64,000 bases of DNA, from NCBI RefSeq assembly GCF_900177515.1, contig NZ_FXAK01000001.1, positions 432,001-496,000 of the forward strand, read 5' to 3'. The DNA is from Azospirillum oryzae. GTDB lineage: Bacteria > Pseudomonadota > Alphaproteobacteria > Azospirillales > Azospirillaceae. A program made the position numbers and the translations under genes. How positions within the stretch are numbered: position 1 is the stretch's first letter; each line of letters opens with the position of its first letter. The notes under the pieces are model-generated. The model searched no databases. It was not told the DNA's origin and saw only the letters and a program-made list of their open reading frames with translations. Positions 36,037-48,095 of this stretch are shown here, piece after piece.

Positions 36037-37868
36037 ACTCCGCCGGCGCCGCGGGCCGCAGGCATCCCATAGCCCGCTCGCCCCGCCCGGTGCGATCCCC
36101 GCCGCCGGGTCGACCACGTAAACTGCGGATCATCGACGATCAAATGTCGGTGGTCCGACAGCCGGTTGCGCTCCAGCCAGCCGACCGTCGCCTCCAGCTC
36201 CGACAGCGTCATCTCCGAACGCGCCTTCTTCATCAGCCGCTTCAGCACGGCGTTGTAGATGTGATAGCCGGTCGGTCCCTCGGCGACGAGGTTGTTGTCC
36301 TCGTCCTCGATCACCTGCGCGGCGACCAGCTGGCCGATGCGCTGGCGCAGGTGATGCTCCGCCGCGCTCGGCGTCAGCGGCAGCTCGCCTGTGTCACGAG
36401 ACTGCGCCCCGAAGTCCGGCCCCGGCGCCACTACGGCGAAGCTCAGCGCCGTGGCATTCGATTCCAGCGGAATGATCTCCGGCTCCCGCTCCGAAGACCG
36501 CTCGAACGGAAGCTCCTGCTGCGGACGCCGGGTCTTCACCATGGCGCGGGTGCCTTGCTGGGTCTCCACCATGGTGCGGAACTGCTCGAACAGCGCGTCG
36601 GACGGGTGGTAGATCAGCGCCTGCTGCCGGTCATAGGGGCCGCCATGCGGGTCCACCCGCGTTGCCCGCGCGATCGCCTGCTCCAGCCAGGGGCGGGAGC
36701 GGATGTGCGTCAGGCAGGCGACATGGGTGATCGACGGCGCGTCCAACCCTTCATAGGCCATGGCGACGGAGACCAGAACCGCCGGCTCCGGCCGCAGCCG
36801 GAAGGCGGCGACCACCTCCTGCGCATCGCGGCAGTCCGAAATGGCGAGCCGCGCCATGCGCCCGGCCTGCTCCTTCGGCATCCAGCCCTGCAGGGTCTCC
36901 AGATAGAAGCGCGCCGTCCCCTGGTCCGGGGCGATCACCAGCAGCTTGCCAAGCCCGGGATCGTCGCGCCCGCGCGGCAGCTTCAGCTCCGCCCGCCGTT
37001 TCGCCCGATGTTCCCGGCAGGAGCGGTAGGCCTCGCGCAGCATCGCCTGGGCGAAGCCGGTGCGCAGCGCGGTGAACAGGGCGTCGCGCGTGTTCTCCCC
37101 CGCTTTCGACAGCGCGTCGACCCAGCGGTTGGTCCGCTCCGCATCCAGCCAGGAGGCCGAGCCGTCCATCGCGCCGAAGGTGACGGGAAGGATCGCCTTC
37201 TCCGCCAGCGCCTGCCGCCGCGAATAGCCGACCACCGCCCAGCCCGGCGCCTTGAAGTCGATCTCCCGCACCTTCCGCGTCCCCTGCGGCGCGCGGTAGG
37301 GCAGCCACAGGATCGGCCGCCCGTCGGCGCGTTCCAACGTCCCGCTCATCAGCAGCCGCGCCGACGCATTTTCCAGCAGCGGCAGGATCGACCGGCTCCA
37401 GGCGGTCTCCTCCTCCACCGCCGCCATGCGGTCGGTGTCGAACACCGCCGGCAGATGGTGCAGTTCGTCCACCGCCAGCAGATAGCGATGACGGCGGAAC
37501 TCCTGCAGATGCAGGTCCGGCGCGGCGGCCACCGCCTGATAGGTCGTGACGTAGCCCTGCAACCCGCGGCAGAGGTCGCGCCGGTTCTCCGCCGCCCGCA
37601 GGGCGATATTGTGTCCCAACAGCTCGCGCCAGCGCGGATCGACGAAGGCCTCCTCCGCCTGCTGGCGCAGGCTGTCGCGCGGCACGATCCAGCAGACGCG
37701 GTCGATCCGCCCCGCCTTGTGCAGCGCCGCCGCCATGATGACCGGCAGCAGCGATTTCCCCCCGCCGGGCGTCACCGCCGCCAGAACGTCGCGAACCTCC
37801 GTCTGCTGCTGGCCGATGGCGTTGGCGATGGCGCTGACCAGTTGCTGATGGGTTCTCAGCTGCGGCAT
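36009..37868 (-). CDS. DEAD/DEAH-box family helicase-like ATPase
   Basis: 619-residue superfamily 2 helicase. Motif I is TPGGGKSL (residue ~33), motif II DELHH, motif III SGTLE, motif VI QAIARATRVDP, in normal order. After about residue 450 comes a non-helicase tail with an HTH-like region near 520-575. The last ~20 residues (GYGMPAARGAGGVPSPPRGE) are read from inverted repeat D. It stands alone and is divergent from the xylose regulator. Homologs occur on plasmids and prophages, but the role (repair, defence or replication) is unknown. Confidence 0.75.
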   Translation of the reverse strand: MPQLRTHQQLVSAIANAIGQQQTEVRDVLAAVTPGGGKSLLPVIMAAALHKAGRIDRVCWIVPRDSLRQQAEEAFVDPRWRELLGHNIALRAAENRRDLCRGLQGYVTTYQAVAAAPDLHLQEFRRHRYLLAVDELHHLPAVFDTDRMAAVEEETAWSRSILPLLENASARLLMSGTLERADGRPILWLPYRAPQGTRKVREIDFKAPGWAVVGYSRRQALAEKAILPVTFGAMDGSASWLDAERTNRWVDALSKAGENTRDALFTALRTGFAQAMLREAYRSCREHRAKRRAELKLPRGRDDPGLGKLLVIAPDQGTARFYLETLQGWMPKEQAGRMARLAISDCRDAQEVVAAFRLRPEPAVLVSVAMAYEGLDAPSITHVACLTHIRSRPWLEQAIARATRVDPHGGPYDRQQALIYHPSDALFEQFRTMVETQQGTRAMVKTRRPQQELPFERSSEREPEIIPLESNATALSFAVVAPGPDFGAQSRDTGELPLTPSAAEHHLRQRIGQLVAAQVIEDEDNNLVAEGPTGYHIYNAVLKRLMKKARSEMTLSELEATVGWLERNRLSDHRHLIVDDPQFTWSTRRRGSHRAGRAGYGMPAARGAGGVPSPPRGEG

Positions 37869-38126
37869 TCCACCCTGCTGGCTGTGGCACGAGGGAGGAG
37901 CAAGCCTAAATTCCCGCGAGTCCCCCAGTCATGGGTGCAATCGAAGGTGTCGAACCCCATCGGGAGTAGCGCGGTCTCCGGTCGGGGGCAGCGATTCGCG
38001 CCGTCTAAGCCCTATGACCACGGCCATCCGCAGCATACTGACGTACGCACCTTAACGCCCTGCACAGCATGCAACCCAATGCCGGCGGAGGTCAGCCAAA
38101 AGGCGGGGCGACAGTAGCATCTCAGT

Positions 38127-38148
38127 TTTTGAGTTGCGCACCTCAAAA
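38127..38148. promoter_or_regulatory. LacI-type operator ahead of the xylose regulator
   Basis: TTTTGAGTTGCGCACCTCAAAA is a 22-bp dyad with a TGCGCA centre, the CG-centred symmetry typical of LacI-family sites (shown in two halves: TTTTGAGTTGC and GCACCTCAAAA with shared centre). It lies 21 bp before the lacI-type start. The rest of the 300-bp gap 37869-38168 shows no gene. Confidence 0.6.
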
Positions 38149-38168
38149 CACCGGCATATGTTCGCCAC

Positions 38169-39227
38169 ATGAACAATCAAGTCAACGACGCACCCCTGAC
38201 CCTGCGCGACGTGGCCGCCGCCGCCGGCGTCAGCCTTGCCACCGCCGACCGGGTGATCAACGGCCGCCCCGGTGTCAGCGCCAAGACCGCGACCAAGGTG
38301 CAGGAGGCGGTGCAGCGGCTGGGCTTCCGTCCGCTGGCCGCCGCGGCGGAGCTGGCGCGGGCGCGCTCCTGGCGCTTCGCCGTGGTGCTGCCCGGCGGCG
38401 GCAACCGCTTCATGATGGACATCGCCGACAACATCCGCGCCCAGGCCGACTGGTTCCGCGCCCGCCGCATCGGGGTGGAGATCGTCGAGACCGACGTGTT
38501 CGACGCCGATACCCTGGCGGCGGAGCTGACCACCCTGCCGGGCCGCTTCGACGCGGTGGCGCTGGTGGCGCTCGACCATCCACGCATCCGCGCCGCCATC
38601 GACGATCTGGTGGAAGCCGGCATGGCGGTGGTTACGCTGGTGTCGGATGCCCCGTCGTCGCGGCGCCAGCATTATGTCGGCATCGACAACATCGCCGCCG
38701 GCCGCACCGCCGGGTCGCTGGTCGGCCGCTTCCTCGGCCCGGCACGGAATGGGGAACCGGGCGGCTCCGTCGGCATCGTCACCGGATCGGGCAGCCTGCG
38801 CGACCATGCCGAACGCCGCTTCGGCTTCGGGCAGGTGCTGGCGGAGGAATATCCCCACCTCACCCGCCTGATCCCGGTGGAGGGGCGCGACGACCCGGAG
38901 CGCAACCGCGATCTGGTCCGCCGCATGCTGGCCGACACCCCCGATCTGGTGGCGATCTACAACACCGGCGAAGGCTCGGTCGGCATCGGCGAGGCACTGG
39001 CCGAGGCCAGTCTCGCCCGCAGGATCCTCTGCGTCGGGCACGAGCTGACCCCCGCCACCCGCCGCATGCTGCTGGACGGCACCTTCGCCGCCCTGGTCGC
39101 CCAGGATCCGGGGCACGAGGCGCGCTCGACGGCGCGGGTGCTCCACGCCCTGGTTACGGGCCAGGAGATCGTCGCGGCACAGGAACACATTCGGGTCCAG
39201 GTCATCCTGCGCGACAACCTGCCCTGA
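38169..39227 (+). CDS. LacI-family regulator of xylose utilisation
   Basis: 352-residue repressor. HTH: TLRDVAAAAGVSLATADRVI with the hinge GFRPLAAAAELARAR; the periplasmic-binding-like sensor domain follows (VVLPGGGNRFMMDIAD, HYVGIDNIAAGRTAG, VGIVTGSGSLRDHAERRFGF). It sits directly upstream of xylB, so xylose is the likely inducer. The dyad 21 bp upstream suggests autoregulation. Confidence 0.9.
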   Translation: MNNQVNDAPLTLRDVAAAAGVSLATADRVINGRPGVSAKTATKVQEAVQRLGFRPLAAAAELARARSWRFAVVLPGGGNRFMMDIADNIRAQADWFRARRIGVEIVETDVFDADTLAAELTTLPGRFDAVALVALDHPRIRAAIDDLVEAGMAVVTLVSDAPSSRRQHYVGIDNIAAGRTAGSLVGRFLGPARNGEPGGSVGIVTGSGSLRDHAERRFGFGQVLAEEYPHLTRLIPVEGRDDPERNRDLVRRMLADTPDLVAIYNTGEGSVGIGEALAEASLARRILCVGHELTPATRRMLLDGTFAALVAQDPGHEARSTARVLHALVTGQEIVAAQEHIRVQVILRDNLP

Positions 39228-39269
39228 ACGACATCAAAGCCCGACGGGCATCAGAAAAGGTCGACAGTC

Positions 39270-40721
39270 ATGTTTCTCGGGATCGACATCGGCACGTCCA
39301 GCGTCAAGGCGGTGCTGACCGACGCCGAGGGTGCCGTCGCCGGCAGCGCGTCCCGCCCCTGCACCGTCTCCCGCCCCCACCCGCTGTGGTCGGAACAGGA
39401 GCCGGAGGACTGGGTCGCCGCCGCCATCGCCGCGGTGGACGAACTACGGGAGCGCCAACCGACAGACCTCGCCGCCGTCATCGGCATCGGCTTCTCCGGC
39501 CAGATGCATGGCGCGGTGCTGCTGGGCGCCGACAACCGGGTGCTGCGCCCGGCCATCCTGTGGAACGACGGCCGTTCCCACCGCCAATGCGCGACGCTGG
39601 AGGAAACCCTCCCGACGCTCCGCGCCATCAGCGGCAACATCGCCATGCCCGGCTTCACCGCGCCCAAACTGCTGTGGGTGGCGGAGGAGGAGCCGGAGAT
39701 CTTCGCCGCGCTGGCCAAGGTGCTGCTGCCCAAGGCTTACGTCCGCTGGCGCCTGACCGGCGCGATGGTGGAGGAGATGTCGGACGCCTCCGGCACGCTG
39801 TGGCTCGACGTGGCAAAGCGCGACTGGTCGGACGAACTGCTGGCCGCCACCCGCATGACCCGCGCCCATATGCCCGATCTGGCCGAGGGCTCCGACGCCG
39901 TAGCCCGGCTGTCGCCCGACCTCGCCCGCCGCTGGGGCATGCCCACGCCGCCGGTGGTGGCGGGCGGGGCAGGGGATTGTGCCGCCAGCGCCGTCGGCCT
40001 CGGCGCCATCACGCCCGGCGACGGTTTCCTCAGCCTCGGCACCTCCGGCGTGGTGTGGCGGACGACCGACCGCTTCCTGCCCAACCCGGCGATGGCGGTC
40101 CATGCCTTCTGCCACGCGCTGCCCGGCGTCTGGCACCAGATGGGCGTCATGCTGTCCTCGGCCGCCTCGCTGGCCTGGGCGGCCTCCACCCTCGGCGCGC
40201 CGGAGGCGGAGCTGCTGGCCCCGCTCGGCGATGCGGTGGACGGCCCGTCGCCGGTCGCCTTCCTGCCCTACCTGTCGGGCGAGCGCACCCCCCACAACGA
40301 CGCCACCGTGCGCGGCCTGTTCGCCGGCCTGTCGGCGGAGACCACGCGCGACGCCATGGTCCAGGCGGTTCTCGAAGGCGTCGCCTTCGCCTCCCGCGAC
40401 AACCTCGTGGCGCTGGGGGCGGGCGCCCCGACCGTCTTCGATCTTGCCGGCGGCGGCTCCCGCTCCCGGCTGTGGGCACGCATCTGCGCCGACGCGATCG
40501 GCGTCACCATCCACCGCATCGAGGATGGCGAGGTCGGGGCAGCCTTGGGCGCCGCCCATCTCGGCCGCATGGCGGCGACGGGGGAATCCCCCGCCACCGT
40601 CTGCCGTAAGCCCCGCCGTCTGGAAACCTTCACCCCCGATCCGGCCCGCGCCGAGGCGTACAGCCAGGCTTGGCTGCGCTGGCGCCGGCTCTACCCCCTT
40701 GCCAAGGAGTTCGCGTCTTGA
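39270..40721 (+). CDS. xylB: Xylulokinase
   Basis: 483-residue FGGY-family kinase phosphorylating D-xylulose. N-terminal [20 protein letters not shown], the GQMHGAVLL substrate segment, an active Asp in AILWNDGRS, and the C-terminal ATP site [20 protein letters not shown]. The length is normal. Its stop overlaps the xylA start (TTGA), so the two are coupled. Confidence 0.95.
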   Translation: MFLGIDIGTSSVKAVLTDAEGAVAGSASRPCTVSRPHPLWSEQEPEDWVAAAIAAVDELRERQPTDLAAVIGIGFSGQMHGAVLLGADNRVLRPAILWNDGRSHRQCATLEETLPTLRAISGNIAMPGFTAPKLLWVAEEEPEIFAALAKVLLPKAYVRWRLTGAMVEEMSDASGTLWLDVAKRDWSDELLAATRMTRAHMPDLAEGSDAVARLSPDLARRWGMPTPPVVAGGAGDCAASAVGLGAITPGDGFLSLGTSGVVWRTTDRFLPNPAMAVHAFCHALPGVWHQMGVMLSSAASLAWAASTLGAPEAELLAPLGDAVDGPSPVAFLPYLSGERTPHNDATVRGLFAGLSAETTRDAMVQAVLEGVAFASRDNLVALGAGAPTVFDLAGGGSRSRLWARICADAIGVTIHRIEDGEVGAALGAAHLGRMAATGESPATVCRKPRRLETFTPDPARAEAYSQAWLRWRRLYPLAKEFAS

Positions 40722-42040
40722 GCACCGCCTCTTTCTTCGGCGACCTGTCCCCGGTCACCTATCGCGGGCCGGACAGCCGCGACCCGCTGTCCTACCGCTG
40801 GTATGACAAGGACCGCATGGTGCTGGGCAAGCGGATGGAGGATCATCTGCGGCTGGCCGCCTGCTACTGGCACAGCTTCTGCTGGCCCGGCGGCGATCCC
40901 TTCGGCGGCGAGACCTTCCAGCGCCCGTGGATGCGCCCCGGCCAGGACCCGATGGCGGCGGCGCGCGACAAGGCCGACGTCGCCTTCGAGATGTTCCGCC
41001 TGCTCGACATCCCCTTCTTCTGCTTCCACGACCTCGACGCCGCCCCGGAAGGCGCCACGCTGGCCGAGAGCACCGACAACCTGAAGGCCATCACCGAGCT
41101 GTTCGCGGCCAAGATGGAGACCGCCAAGGTCCGGCTGCTGTGGGGCACCGCCAACCTGTTCTCCCACCGCCGCTACATGGCCGGCGCCGCGACCAACCCC
41201 GACCCGGACGTCTTCCTCTACGCCTGCGGGCAGGTGCGCGCGGCGCTGGAGGCGACGCATGCGCTGGGCGGCGCCAACTACGTCATGTGGGGGGGCCGCG
41301 AGGGCTATGAGACCCTGCTGAACACCGACCTGAAGCGGGAGCTGGACCAGATGGGCCGCTTCCTGGCGATGGTGGTGGAGCACAAGCACAGGATCGGCTT
41401 CAACGGCCCGATTCTGATCGAACCGAAGCCGCGCGAGCCGACCAAGCACCAGTACGACTTCGACGTCGCCACCGTCTACGGCTTCCTGGAGCGCTACGAC
41501 CTGCTGGCCGACGTGCGGGTGAACATCGAACAGAACCACGCCATCCTCGCCGGCCACAGCTTCCAGCACGAGGTGGCGCTAGCGCTGGCGCTCGGCATCT
41601 TCGGCTCGCTCGACATGAACCGGGGCGACGCGCTGCTGGGCTGGGACACCGACCAGTTCGCCAACGACATCGGCGAGCTGACGGTGGTGATGCACGACAT
41701 CCTGAAGGGCGGCGGCTTCACCACCGGCGGCCTGAATTTCGACGCCAAGATCCGCCGCCAGTCGCTCGACCCCGCCGACCTGCTGCACGGCCACATCGGC
41801 GGCATCGACTCTTGCGCCCGCGCCCTGCTGCAAGCCGCCCAAATGCTGGAGGACGGCGTCCTGACCAAGCCGCTGGCCGACCGCTACGCCGGCTGGGACG
41901 GCGCGGAGGGTCAGGCGATCCTGTCCGGCAAGCGCGACCTCGCCACGCTGGCCGACCGCGCGCTGACCGGCAACGTCAACCCCCAGCCGCGCTCCGGCCG
42001 GCAGGAATATCTGGAGAACGTCGTCAACCGGTACGTTTGA
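40718..42040 (+). CDS. xylA: Xylose isomerase
   Basis: 440-residue metal-dependent isomerase converting D-xylose to D-xylulose. Conserved parts: [13 protein letters not shown] (catalytic His), [55 protein letters not shown] and [15 protein letters not shown]. The start is TTG at 40718, overlapping the xylB stop and preceded by AAGGAG; the upstream frame is xylB. Followed by repeat copy C. Confidence 0.96.
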   Translation: MSTASFFGDLSPVTYRGPDSRDPLSYRWYDKDRMVLGKRMEDHLRLAACYWHSFCWPGGDPFGGETFQRPWMRPGQDPMAAARDKADVAFEMFRLLDIPFFCFHDLDAAPEGATLAESTDNLKAITELFAAKMETAKVRLLWGTANLFSHRRYMAGAATNPDPDVFLYACGQVRAALEATHALGGANYVMWGGREGYETLLNTDLKRELDQMGRFLAMVVEHKHRIGFNGPILIEPKPREPTKHQYDFDVATVYGFLERYDLLADVRVNIEQNHAILAGHSFQHEVALALALGIFGSLDMNRGDALLGWDTDQFANDIGELTVVMHDILKGGGFTTGGLNFDAKIRRQSLDPADLLHGHIGGIDSCARALLQAAQMLEDGVLTKPLADRYAGWDGAEGQAILSGKRDLATLADRALTGNVNPQPRSGRQEYLENVVNRYV

Positions 42041-42059
42041 GAGGGGACGCATCACAAGC

Positions 42060-42213
42060 CCTCTCCCGCCCCGGGAGAGGGAGGGGACCCGCCGAAGGCG
42101 GGGAGGGTGAGGGGGATTCCAAGAATCCCGAACCGCATGGTTCCTTGCACCACCCCTCACCCTTCCCACCGCTTCGCGGCGGGCCCCTTCCCTCTCCCGG
42201 GACGGGAGAGGGA
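42060..42213. repeat. Long inverted repeat (copy C) inside the xyl gene cluster
   Basis: Arms with CCCTCTCCCG and CGGGAGAGGG cores and loop AGAATCCCGAACCGCATGG, nearly the same as copy B (33199-33352) and in the same orientation. It separates xylBA from xylFHG and could form a strong transcript hairpin that limits readthrough to the transport genes. Confidence 0.88.
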
Positions 42214-42287
42214 GGCGATGCCGACTCCACTGCTTTCGTCGATCAACAAATCCGCCGCCCCGATGCGGCACACAGGGAGGAAACACG

Positions 42288-43346
42288 ATGAAGCACCGCC
42301 TCGCCGCAACCGCCGCCGGCCTGTTCCTGACGCTGGCCGCCGTGACCACCATGACCTCCACGACGGCGCTCGCCGCCGGCCCCACCGTCGGCGTCTCCTG
42401 GTCCAACTTCCAGGAGGAGCGCTGGAAGACCGACGAGGCCGCGATCAAGGCGGTGATCGAGAAGGCCGGCGGCAAATACCTCTCCGCCGACGCCCAGTCC
42501 TCGCCGGCCAAGCAGCTCTCCGACATCGAATCGCTGATCTCCCGCGGCGCCAACGCGCTGATCATCCTGGCGCAGGACAGCGACGCCATCCGCCCGGCGG
42601 TGGAGAAGGCGGCGGCCGAAGGCATTCCGGTCGTCGGCTATGACCGTCTGATCGAGATCCCGTCCGCCTTCTACATCACCTTCGACAACAAGGAGGTCGG
42701 CCGGCTCCAGGCCCGCAGCGTCTTCGCGCTGAAGCCCAAGGGCAACTACGCCTTCATCAAGGGCAGTTCCACCGATCCCAACGCCGACTTCCTGTTCGCC
42801 GGCCAGATGGAGGTGCTGAAGGCCGCCATCGACCGCGGCGACGTGAAGAATGTCGGCGAGGCCTACACCGACAAGTGGCTGCCGGCCATCGCCCAGCAGA
42901 ACATGGAACAGATCCTGACCAAGACCGGCAACAAGGTCGATGCCGTGGTCGCCTCCAACGACGGCACGGCGGGCGGCGCCGTCGCGGCGCTGGCGGCGCA
43001 GGGCTTGGCCGGAACCGTGCCGGTGTCGGGCCAGGACGGCGACAAGGCGGCGCTGAACCGCATCGCGCTCGGCACCCAGACGGTCTCGGTGTGGAAGGAC
43101 GCCCGCGAACTCGGCCGCCGCGCCGCGGAGATCGCCATGGAGCTGGCCGGCGGCAAGAAGATGACCGACATCCCCGGCGCCACCAGCTTCGACGGCGGCC
43201 CGAAGAAGCAGAAGATGACCTCCCTGTTCCTCACCCCCATCGCCATCACCAAGGACAATCTGGGTCAGGTCATCGACGCCGGCTGGGTGACCAAGGACGT
43301 GGTGTGCCAGGGCGTGAAGCCCGGCAGCGTCAAGGCCTGCAACTGA
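42288..43346 (+). CDS. xylF: D-xylose ABC transporter periplasmic binding protein
   Basis: 352-residue binding protein with a signal peptide ([19 protein letters not shown]). Matches Xyl[41 protein letters not shown] and [20 protein letters not shown] in order, and [13 protein letters not shown] near the end. The ribosome site GGGAGGAAACACG is strong. Ends in a 1-bp TGATG overlap with xylH. Confidence 0.95.
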   Translation: MKHRLAATAAGLFLTLAAVTTMTSTTALAAGPTVGVSWSNFQEERWKTDEAAIKAVIEKAGGKYLSADAQSSPAKQLSDIESLISRGANALIILAQDSDAIRPAVEKAAAEGIPVVGYDRLIEIPSAFYITFDNKEVGRLQARSVFALKPKGNYAFIKGSSTDPNADFLFAGQMEVLKAAIDRGDVKNVGEAYTDKWLPAIAQQNMEQILTKTGNKVDAVVASNDGTAGGAVAALAAQGLAGTVPVSGQDGDKAALNRIALGTQTVSVWKDARELGRRAAEIAMELAGGKKMTDIPGATSFDGGPKKQKMTSLFLTPIAITKDNLGQVIDAGWVTKDVVCQGVKPGSVKACN

Positions 43347-44673
43347 TGGCGGAGCCGTCCACCACCCTGTCCCCGGCGCCTTCCGACTCCTCATCGGGGG
43401 CGCCGGCCGGACGGCGGGCCGGCATCGGCGACGCCCTGCGCGCGCTGGAGCTGGACACCCGCATGGTCGGGATGATCGGGGCGCTCGCCGTCGTCTGGAT
43501 CGGCTTCGACATCCTGACCGGCGGCGCCTTCCTGACCCCGCGCAACCTGTGGAACCTGTCGGTGCAGACCGCGTCGGTCGCCGTGATGGCGACGGGCATG
43601 GTGCTGGTCATCGTCACCCGCAACATCGACCTGTCGGTGGGCTCCATCCTGGGCTTCACCGGCATGGTGGTCGGCGTGCTCCAGGCCCGCATCCTGCCGG
43701 AGATCTGGGGCTTCGACAATCCGCTGACCTGGGTGGTGGCGGTGCTGGCGGCGATCGCCGTCGGCGGGGCGGTGGGGGCGCTGCAGGGCGCCGTCATCGC
43801 CTATCTCGGCGTGTCGTCCTTCATCGTCACGCTGGGCGGGCTGCTGGTCTGGCGCGGCGCGGCATGGTGGGTGACGACCGGCCAGACGGTGGCGCCGATG
43901 GACGGGCTGTTCAAGCGGCTGGGCGGCGGCTTCGACGGCGCCATCGGCGCCGGGCCAAGCTGGGCGGTCGGCATCGCCGCCATCCTGCTGTCGGTTGCCG
44001 CCATCGTGATGACGCGACGGCGCCGCGCCGGCTTCGGCTTCCCCGTCCGGCCGCTGTGGGCGGAAGGGGTGGTGATCCTGCTGGTCGCCGCCGCCATCAC
44101 CGGCGCCGTGCTGGTGGTCAATGCCTATCCCCTGCCCATGCCGGTGGTGCGCCGGATGATGGAGGCGCAAGGCCTTGCCACCGACGGCACGCTGCCTTTC
44201 GTCGCGCACGGCTTCGCCATCCCGGTGCTGATCGCACTGGCGGTCGGCGTGGCGGTGACCTTCCTGTCGCGGCGCACCCGCTTCGGCCGCTATGTCTTCG
44301 CGCTCGGCGGCAATCCGGAAGCGGCGGAGCTGTCGGGCATCAACACCAAACGGGTCCTGGTGATGGTGTTCGGGCTGATGGGGGCGCTGTGCGGCCTGTC
44401 CGCCTGCATCGCCACCGCCCGGCTGAACGCCGCCACCAACGCCAACGGCACGCTGGACGAGCTGTATGTCATCGCCGCGGCGATCATCGGCGGCACCTCG
44501 ATGGCCGGCGGCGTCGGCACCATCCTGGGGGCGATGCTCGGCGCCATGGTGATGCAGTCCTTGCAGTCCGGCATGGTGCTGCTGGGGGTGGACGCGCCGA
44601 TGCAGAACATCGTCGTCGGCGTCGTGCTGGTCGCCGCGGTCTATATCGACACGCTCTATCGCAGGGGGATGAA

Positions 44674-44677
<4 letters not shown>
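43346..44677 (+). CDS. xylH: D-xylose ABC transporter permease
   Basis: 443-residue permease with about ten helices. Matches the BPD-transp-2 family: [60 protein letters not shown] and [20 protein letters not shown]. It is coupled to xylF (shared A) and to xylG (ATGA). The order F-H-G differs from E. coli F-G-H. Confidence 0.95.
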
Positions 44678-45477
<800 letters not shown>

Positions 45478-45502
45478 CCCCCCGGGCGCCGGGGCTGCCC
45501 CG

Positions 45503-46606
45503 CTATTGCGGCGATCGCGCCTGCCACAGCAGGAACTGCTCGAACAGCTTCTCCGCCTGCTGGGGCGGGATTCCGCGCTGTTCGACGAAGCTGCGGAACT
45601 CCTCCTTCCGCGCGGCGGCGGTCTGCGGCTCCTTCGCCGCCGACGCCTGGCGCAGCCACTGCTCGGCCGGCTCGAAGCGGGTCCAGCCGGGCACGTCGGC
45701 CGCCAGATTGACCTCCTTCCATTTCGGATGGCGCGGCGGCTTCAGGAACTCGTCGAACTTGCTGAAGAAGGCGTCGACGAAGCGGGCGACCTTGCGGTGG
45801 CGGTCGACATCGCGGTCCCAGCCATAGACCGCCATCACCGCGCCGACCGCCACGGTGTCGACCTCTTCGCCGGGCTTGACCAGCCCCTCATAGTCGGCGC
45901 TGGTCAGCCGCGACGGCAGATAGGTGTCGAGCAGGGCGGCGCTCATCGGGATCGACAGGAAATGCAGCCCGTCATTCCCCTTCAGGTCGCGGAACAGCCG
46001 GGTCGGCTTGCCGGCGACATAGGCCATCGCCGCGATCTCGCCCCGGCGCAGCTTCTCCAGGGCCAGGGCCTGGTCGTCCGCCTGCGGCTCCACCTTGATG
46101 CCCAGCATGTCGAAGACCAGCGAGGCCGTCATGCTGGTCCCGCTTCCCTGCACGTCGACATTGACCTTGCGGCCGGCCAGATCCTCGATCCGCGTCACGT
46201 CCGGGCCGGCGAGGATGTGCATTTCCTCGTTGTAGAGCTTGGCGATGTATTTGATTCGGCGGTCGAGATTGGGCAGAAGCCTTTCGCGCTTGGCATAGGC
46301 GAGAACGTCCGACTGCACGATGCCGACGTCGATCCCCTTCAGCAGCACGATGTCCTTCAGGTTCTGCACCGAGCCCTTGCCCAGCATCGGCAGGACGCGC
46401 AGCGTGTCGCCGTCGTCCAGCACCGACGCCAGATCGGCGGCGATCCGCACATAGGTCCCCTCGACCCCGCCCGACACGATGCCGACGGTCCCGCTGTTGG
46501 CGTTGACGCCGCGCGGATCGGCGGCCGATGCCGTGCCGGCGCCCGCCATCGCGCTTCCGGCGATGCAGGCTCCCAACACAAGCATGTGAAAGAACGATGC
46601 CTTCAT
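45503..46606 (-). CDS. TAXI-family periplasmic binding protein (TRAP-type)
   Basis: 367-residue secreted protein (signal peptide up to GTASAADP). TAXI-family features: [60 protein letters not shown] and [20 protein letters not shown]. Such proteins feed fused TRAP permeases, but no TRAP membrane gene is next to it; the ligand is unknown. It starts 34 bp after the Sel1-like gene, so the two likely form an operon. Confidence 0.85.
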   Translation of the reverse strand: MKASFFHMLVLGACIAGSAMAGAGTASAADPRGVNANSGTVGIVSGGVEGTYVRIAADLASVLDDGDTLRVLPMLGKGSVQNLKDIVLLKGIDVGIVQSDVLAYAKRERLLPNLDRRIKYIAKLYNEEMHILAGPDVTRIEDLAGRKVNVDVQGSGTSMTASLVFDMLGIKVEPQADDQALALEKLRRGEIAAMAYVAGKPTRLFRDLKGNDGLHFLSIPMSAALLDTYLPSRLTSADYEGLVKPGEEVDTVAVGAVMAVYGWDRDVDRHRKVARFVDAFFSKFDEFLKPPRHPKWKEVNLAADVPGWTRFEPAEQWLRQASAAKEPQTAAARKEEFRSFVEQRGIPPQQAEKLFEQFLLWQARSPQ

Positions 46607-46640
46607 GATGCTCCCCCTCGATGGCTCCGCCCGTGACCGG

Positions 46641-48095
46641 CTATCTGGATTTGCCGGCGAGCCAGTCGGTCAGTTTCTTCAATTGCTGTTCGGCGTCGCC
46701 GCTGCCGGCGGCGACCGCCCGCCGGTACCAGGAGGCCGCCTGCTCCGGATCGGGCGGAAGCCCGCGGACATGCAGCCGCTCATGGACCAGCGGATCGTGG
46801 GTCCGGCCCAGCGCAAAGGCCGCCTTCGCATTGCCGGTCGCGGCCAGCATCTCGTAATAAAGCCGAGCCCCCGCCAGATCGCCCTGGGCGAACAGGTCGT
46901 CGCCCCGCTTCATCAGCGCCGCCTCGGGAACGCCGGACGGCAGCTTGGGCGGACGCTGCACCGCCGCCTCGCGTGGCTGCTGCTGCGGCGGCGAGGGTGG
47001 GGCGGCCACCGCCGGCGCGGCCGGAAGGGCGGCGACGGCGACCGGCGGCTCCGGCACGGGCGGCTCTGGTATGGGCGGCGCGGCGACAGCCTCCCGAACG
47101 GCCGCCTGCACCGTCGCCTCGGGGGCGGCGTCGATCTCCCGATCCGGCGATTCGACGGGTGCCGGATCGGCCGTGGCCCCGCTCGCCACGGCTTCGCTTT
47201 GCGGCGGGTCCTGCGGCGGCGGTGAGGCGGCGCTTCCTGATCCCACCGGTTCCGTGTCCGGCCCGGTCACCGCCACGGTCGGCTCCATGGCCTGGGAGGA
47301 GCCCCCTTGCGCGGGCGGCGTGTCCGGCACCGGCGGTTCGGCGGCTGCGACGGTCGCGGAGACCGGGATCGCCAGGTTCACCGCCTGTCTGGCGACCACG
47401 CCGCCACCATGGTCGGTCACCGCCGTGATGCGCAGCGACACCGGATCGGAAAGTTCCGGCGGCAAGGTCATGGTCAGGTCGCGCAGCCCTTCCAACTGCA
47501 CCTTCCACGCACCGTCCGCCCCACGCTCGCCGTTCGAAAGGCTGGCCTTCGCCGGCAGATTGTCGATCAGCACATAGGTGATCGCTTCATGCTGCGGGTT
47601 CGGCTGGCCGTAGGGGGCGGTGACGGCGATGGACAGCAGGATCGGCTGCCCCGCCTCGCCGCCGGAGGCCTGGGCGGCAACGAACGGCATCAGCCGCCAG
47701 TCGGTCTCCGCCCCGCCGCCCTTGGCCCCGGTTCCCTTGACTTCGGCCTCCTTGGCCTCGTCCCGTTTCGGGATCACCATCGTGCGCGTGGCGACGGCGT
47801 CCGCCGGCTGGGCGATGGCCGGCGGCTTCTCGCGCACGACGAGCCAGGAATCCAGCGTGCTGTCCGCCCCGCCATCCTCCCGACCTTCCTCCCCCTGCAC
47901 CGTTCCGGCAAGCAGCACGCCCGACCGCCAAGGAACGCCGTCCAGTTGCACCGGCAGCGCCAGGACCGTCAGCACGGCCAGACAGGGACGTAAGGAGCCC
48001 AAACTCTCCGGTCTGGCTCCATCACGTTTAAGACCGCGCGGCCAATCGGCACGATGCAGAAAAGGGCGCAGAAAACCGGACCGCATCTCGCGCAT
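46641..48095 (-). CDS. Sel1-like repeat protein with membrane anchor and Pro-rich linker
   Basis: 484-residue protein. A hydrophobic segment near residues 35-52 (CLAVLTVLALPVQL) is probably a membrane anchor. It is followed by a region of unknown type, a long Pro/Ala-rich stretch (about 235-390), and a C-terminal pair of Sel1/TPR-like repeats (GARLYYEMLAATGNAKAAFA and QAASWYRRAVAAGSGDAEQQ). ATG at 48095 is preferred since GGGAGG lies 8 bp upstream. It is co-directional with the TAXI gene, so the pair may form an envelope system. Confidence 0.75.
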   Translation of the reverse strand: MREMRSGFLRPFLHRADWPRGLKRDGARPESLGSLRPCLAVLTVLALPVQLDGVPWRSGVLLAGTVQGEEGREDGGADSTLDSWLVVREKPPAIAQPADAVATRTMVIPKRDEAKEAEVKGTGAKGGGAETDWRLMPFVAAQASGGEAGQPILLSIAVTAPYGQPNPQHEAITYVLIDNLPAKASLSNGERGADGAWKVQLEGLRDLTMTLPPELSDPVSLRITAVTDHGGGVVARQAVNLAIPVSATVAAAEPPVPDTPPAQGGSSQAMEPTVAVTGPDTEPVGSGSAASPPPQDPPQSEAVASGATADPAPVESPDREIDAAPEATVQAAVREAVAAPPIPEPPVPEPPVAVAALPAAPAVAAPPSPPQQQPREAAVQRPPKLPSGVPEAALMKRGDDLFAQGDLAGARLYYEMLAATGNAKAAFALGRTHDPLVHERLHVRGLPPDPEQAASWYRRAVAAGSGDAEQQLKKLTDWLAGKSR

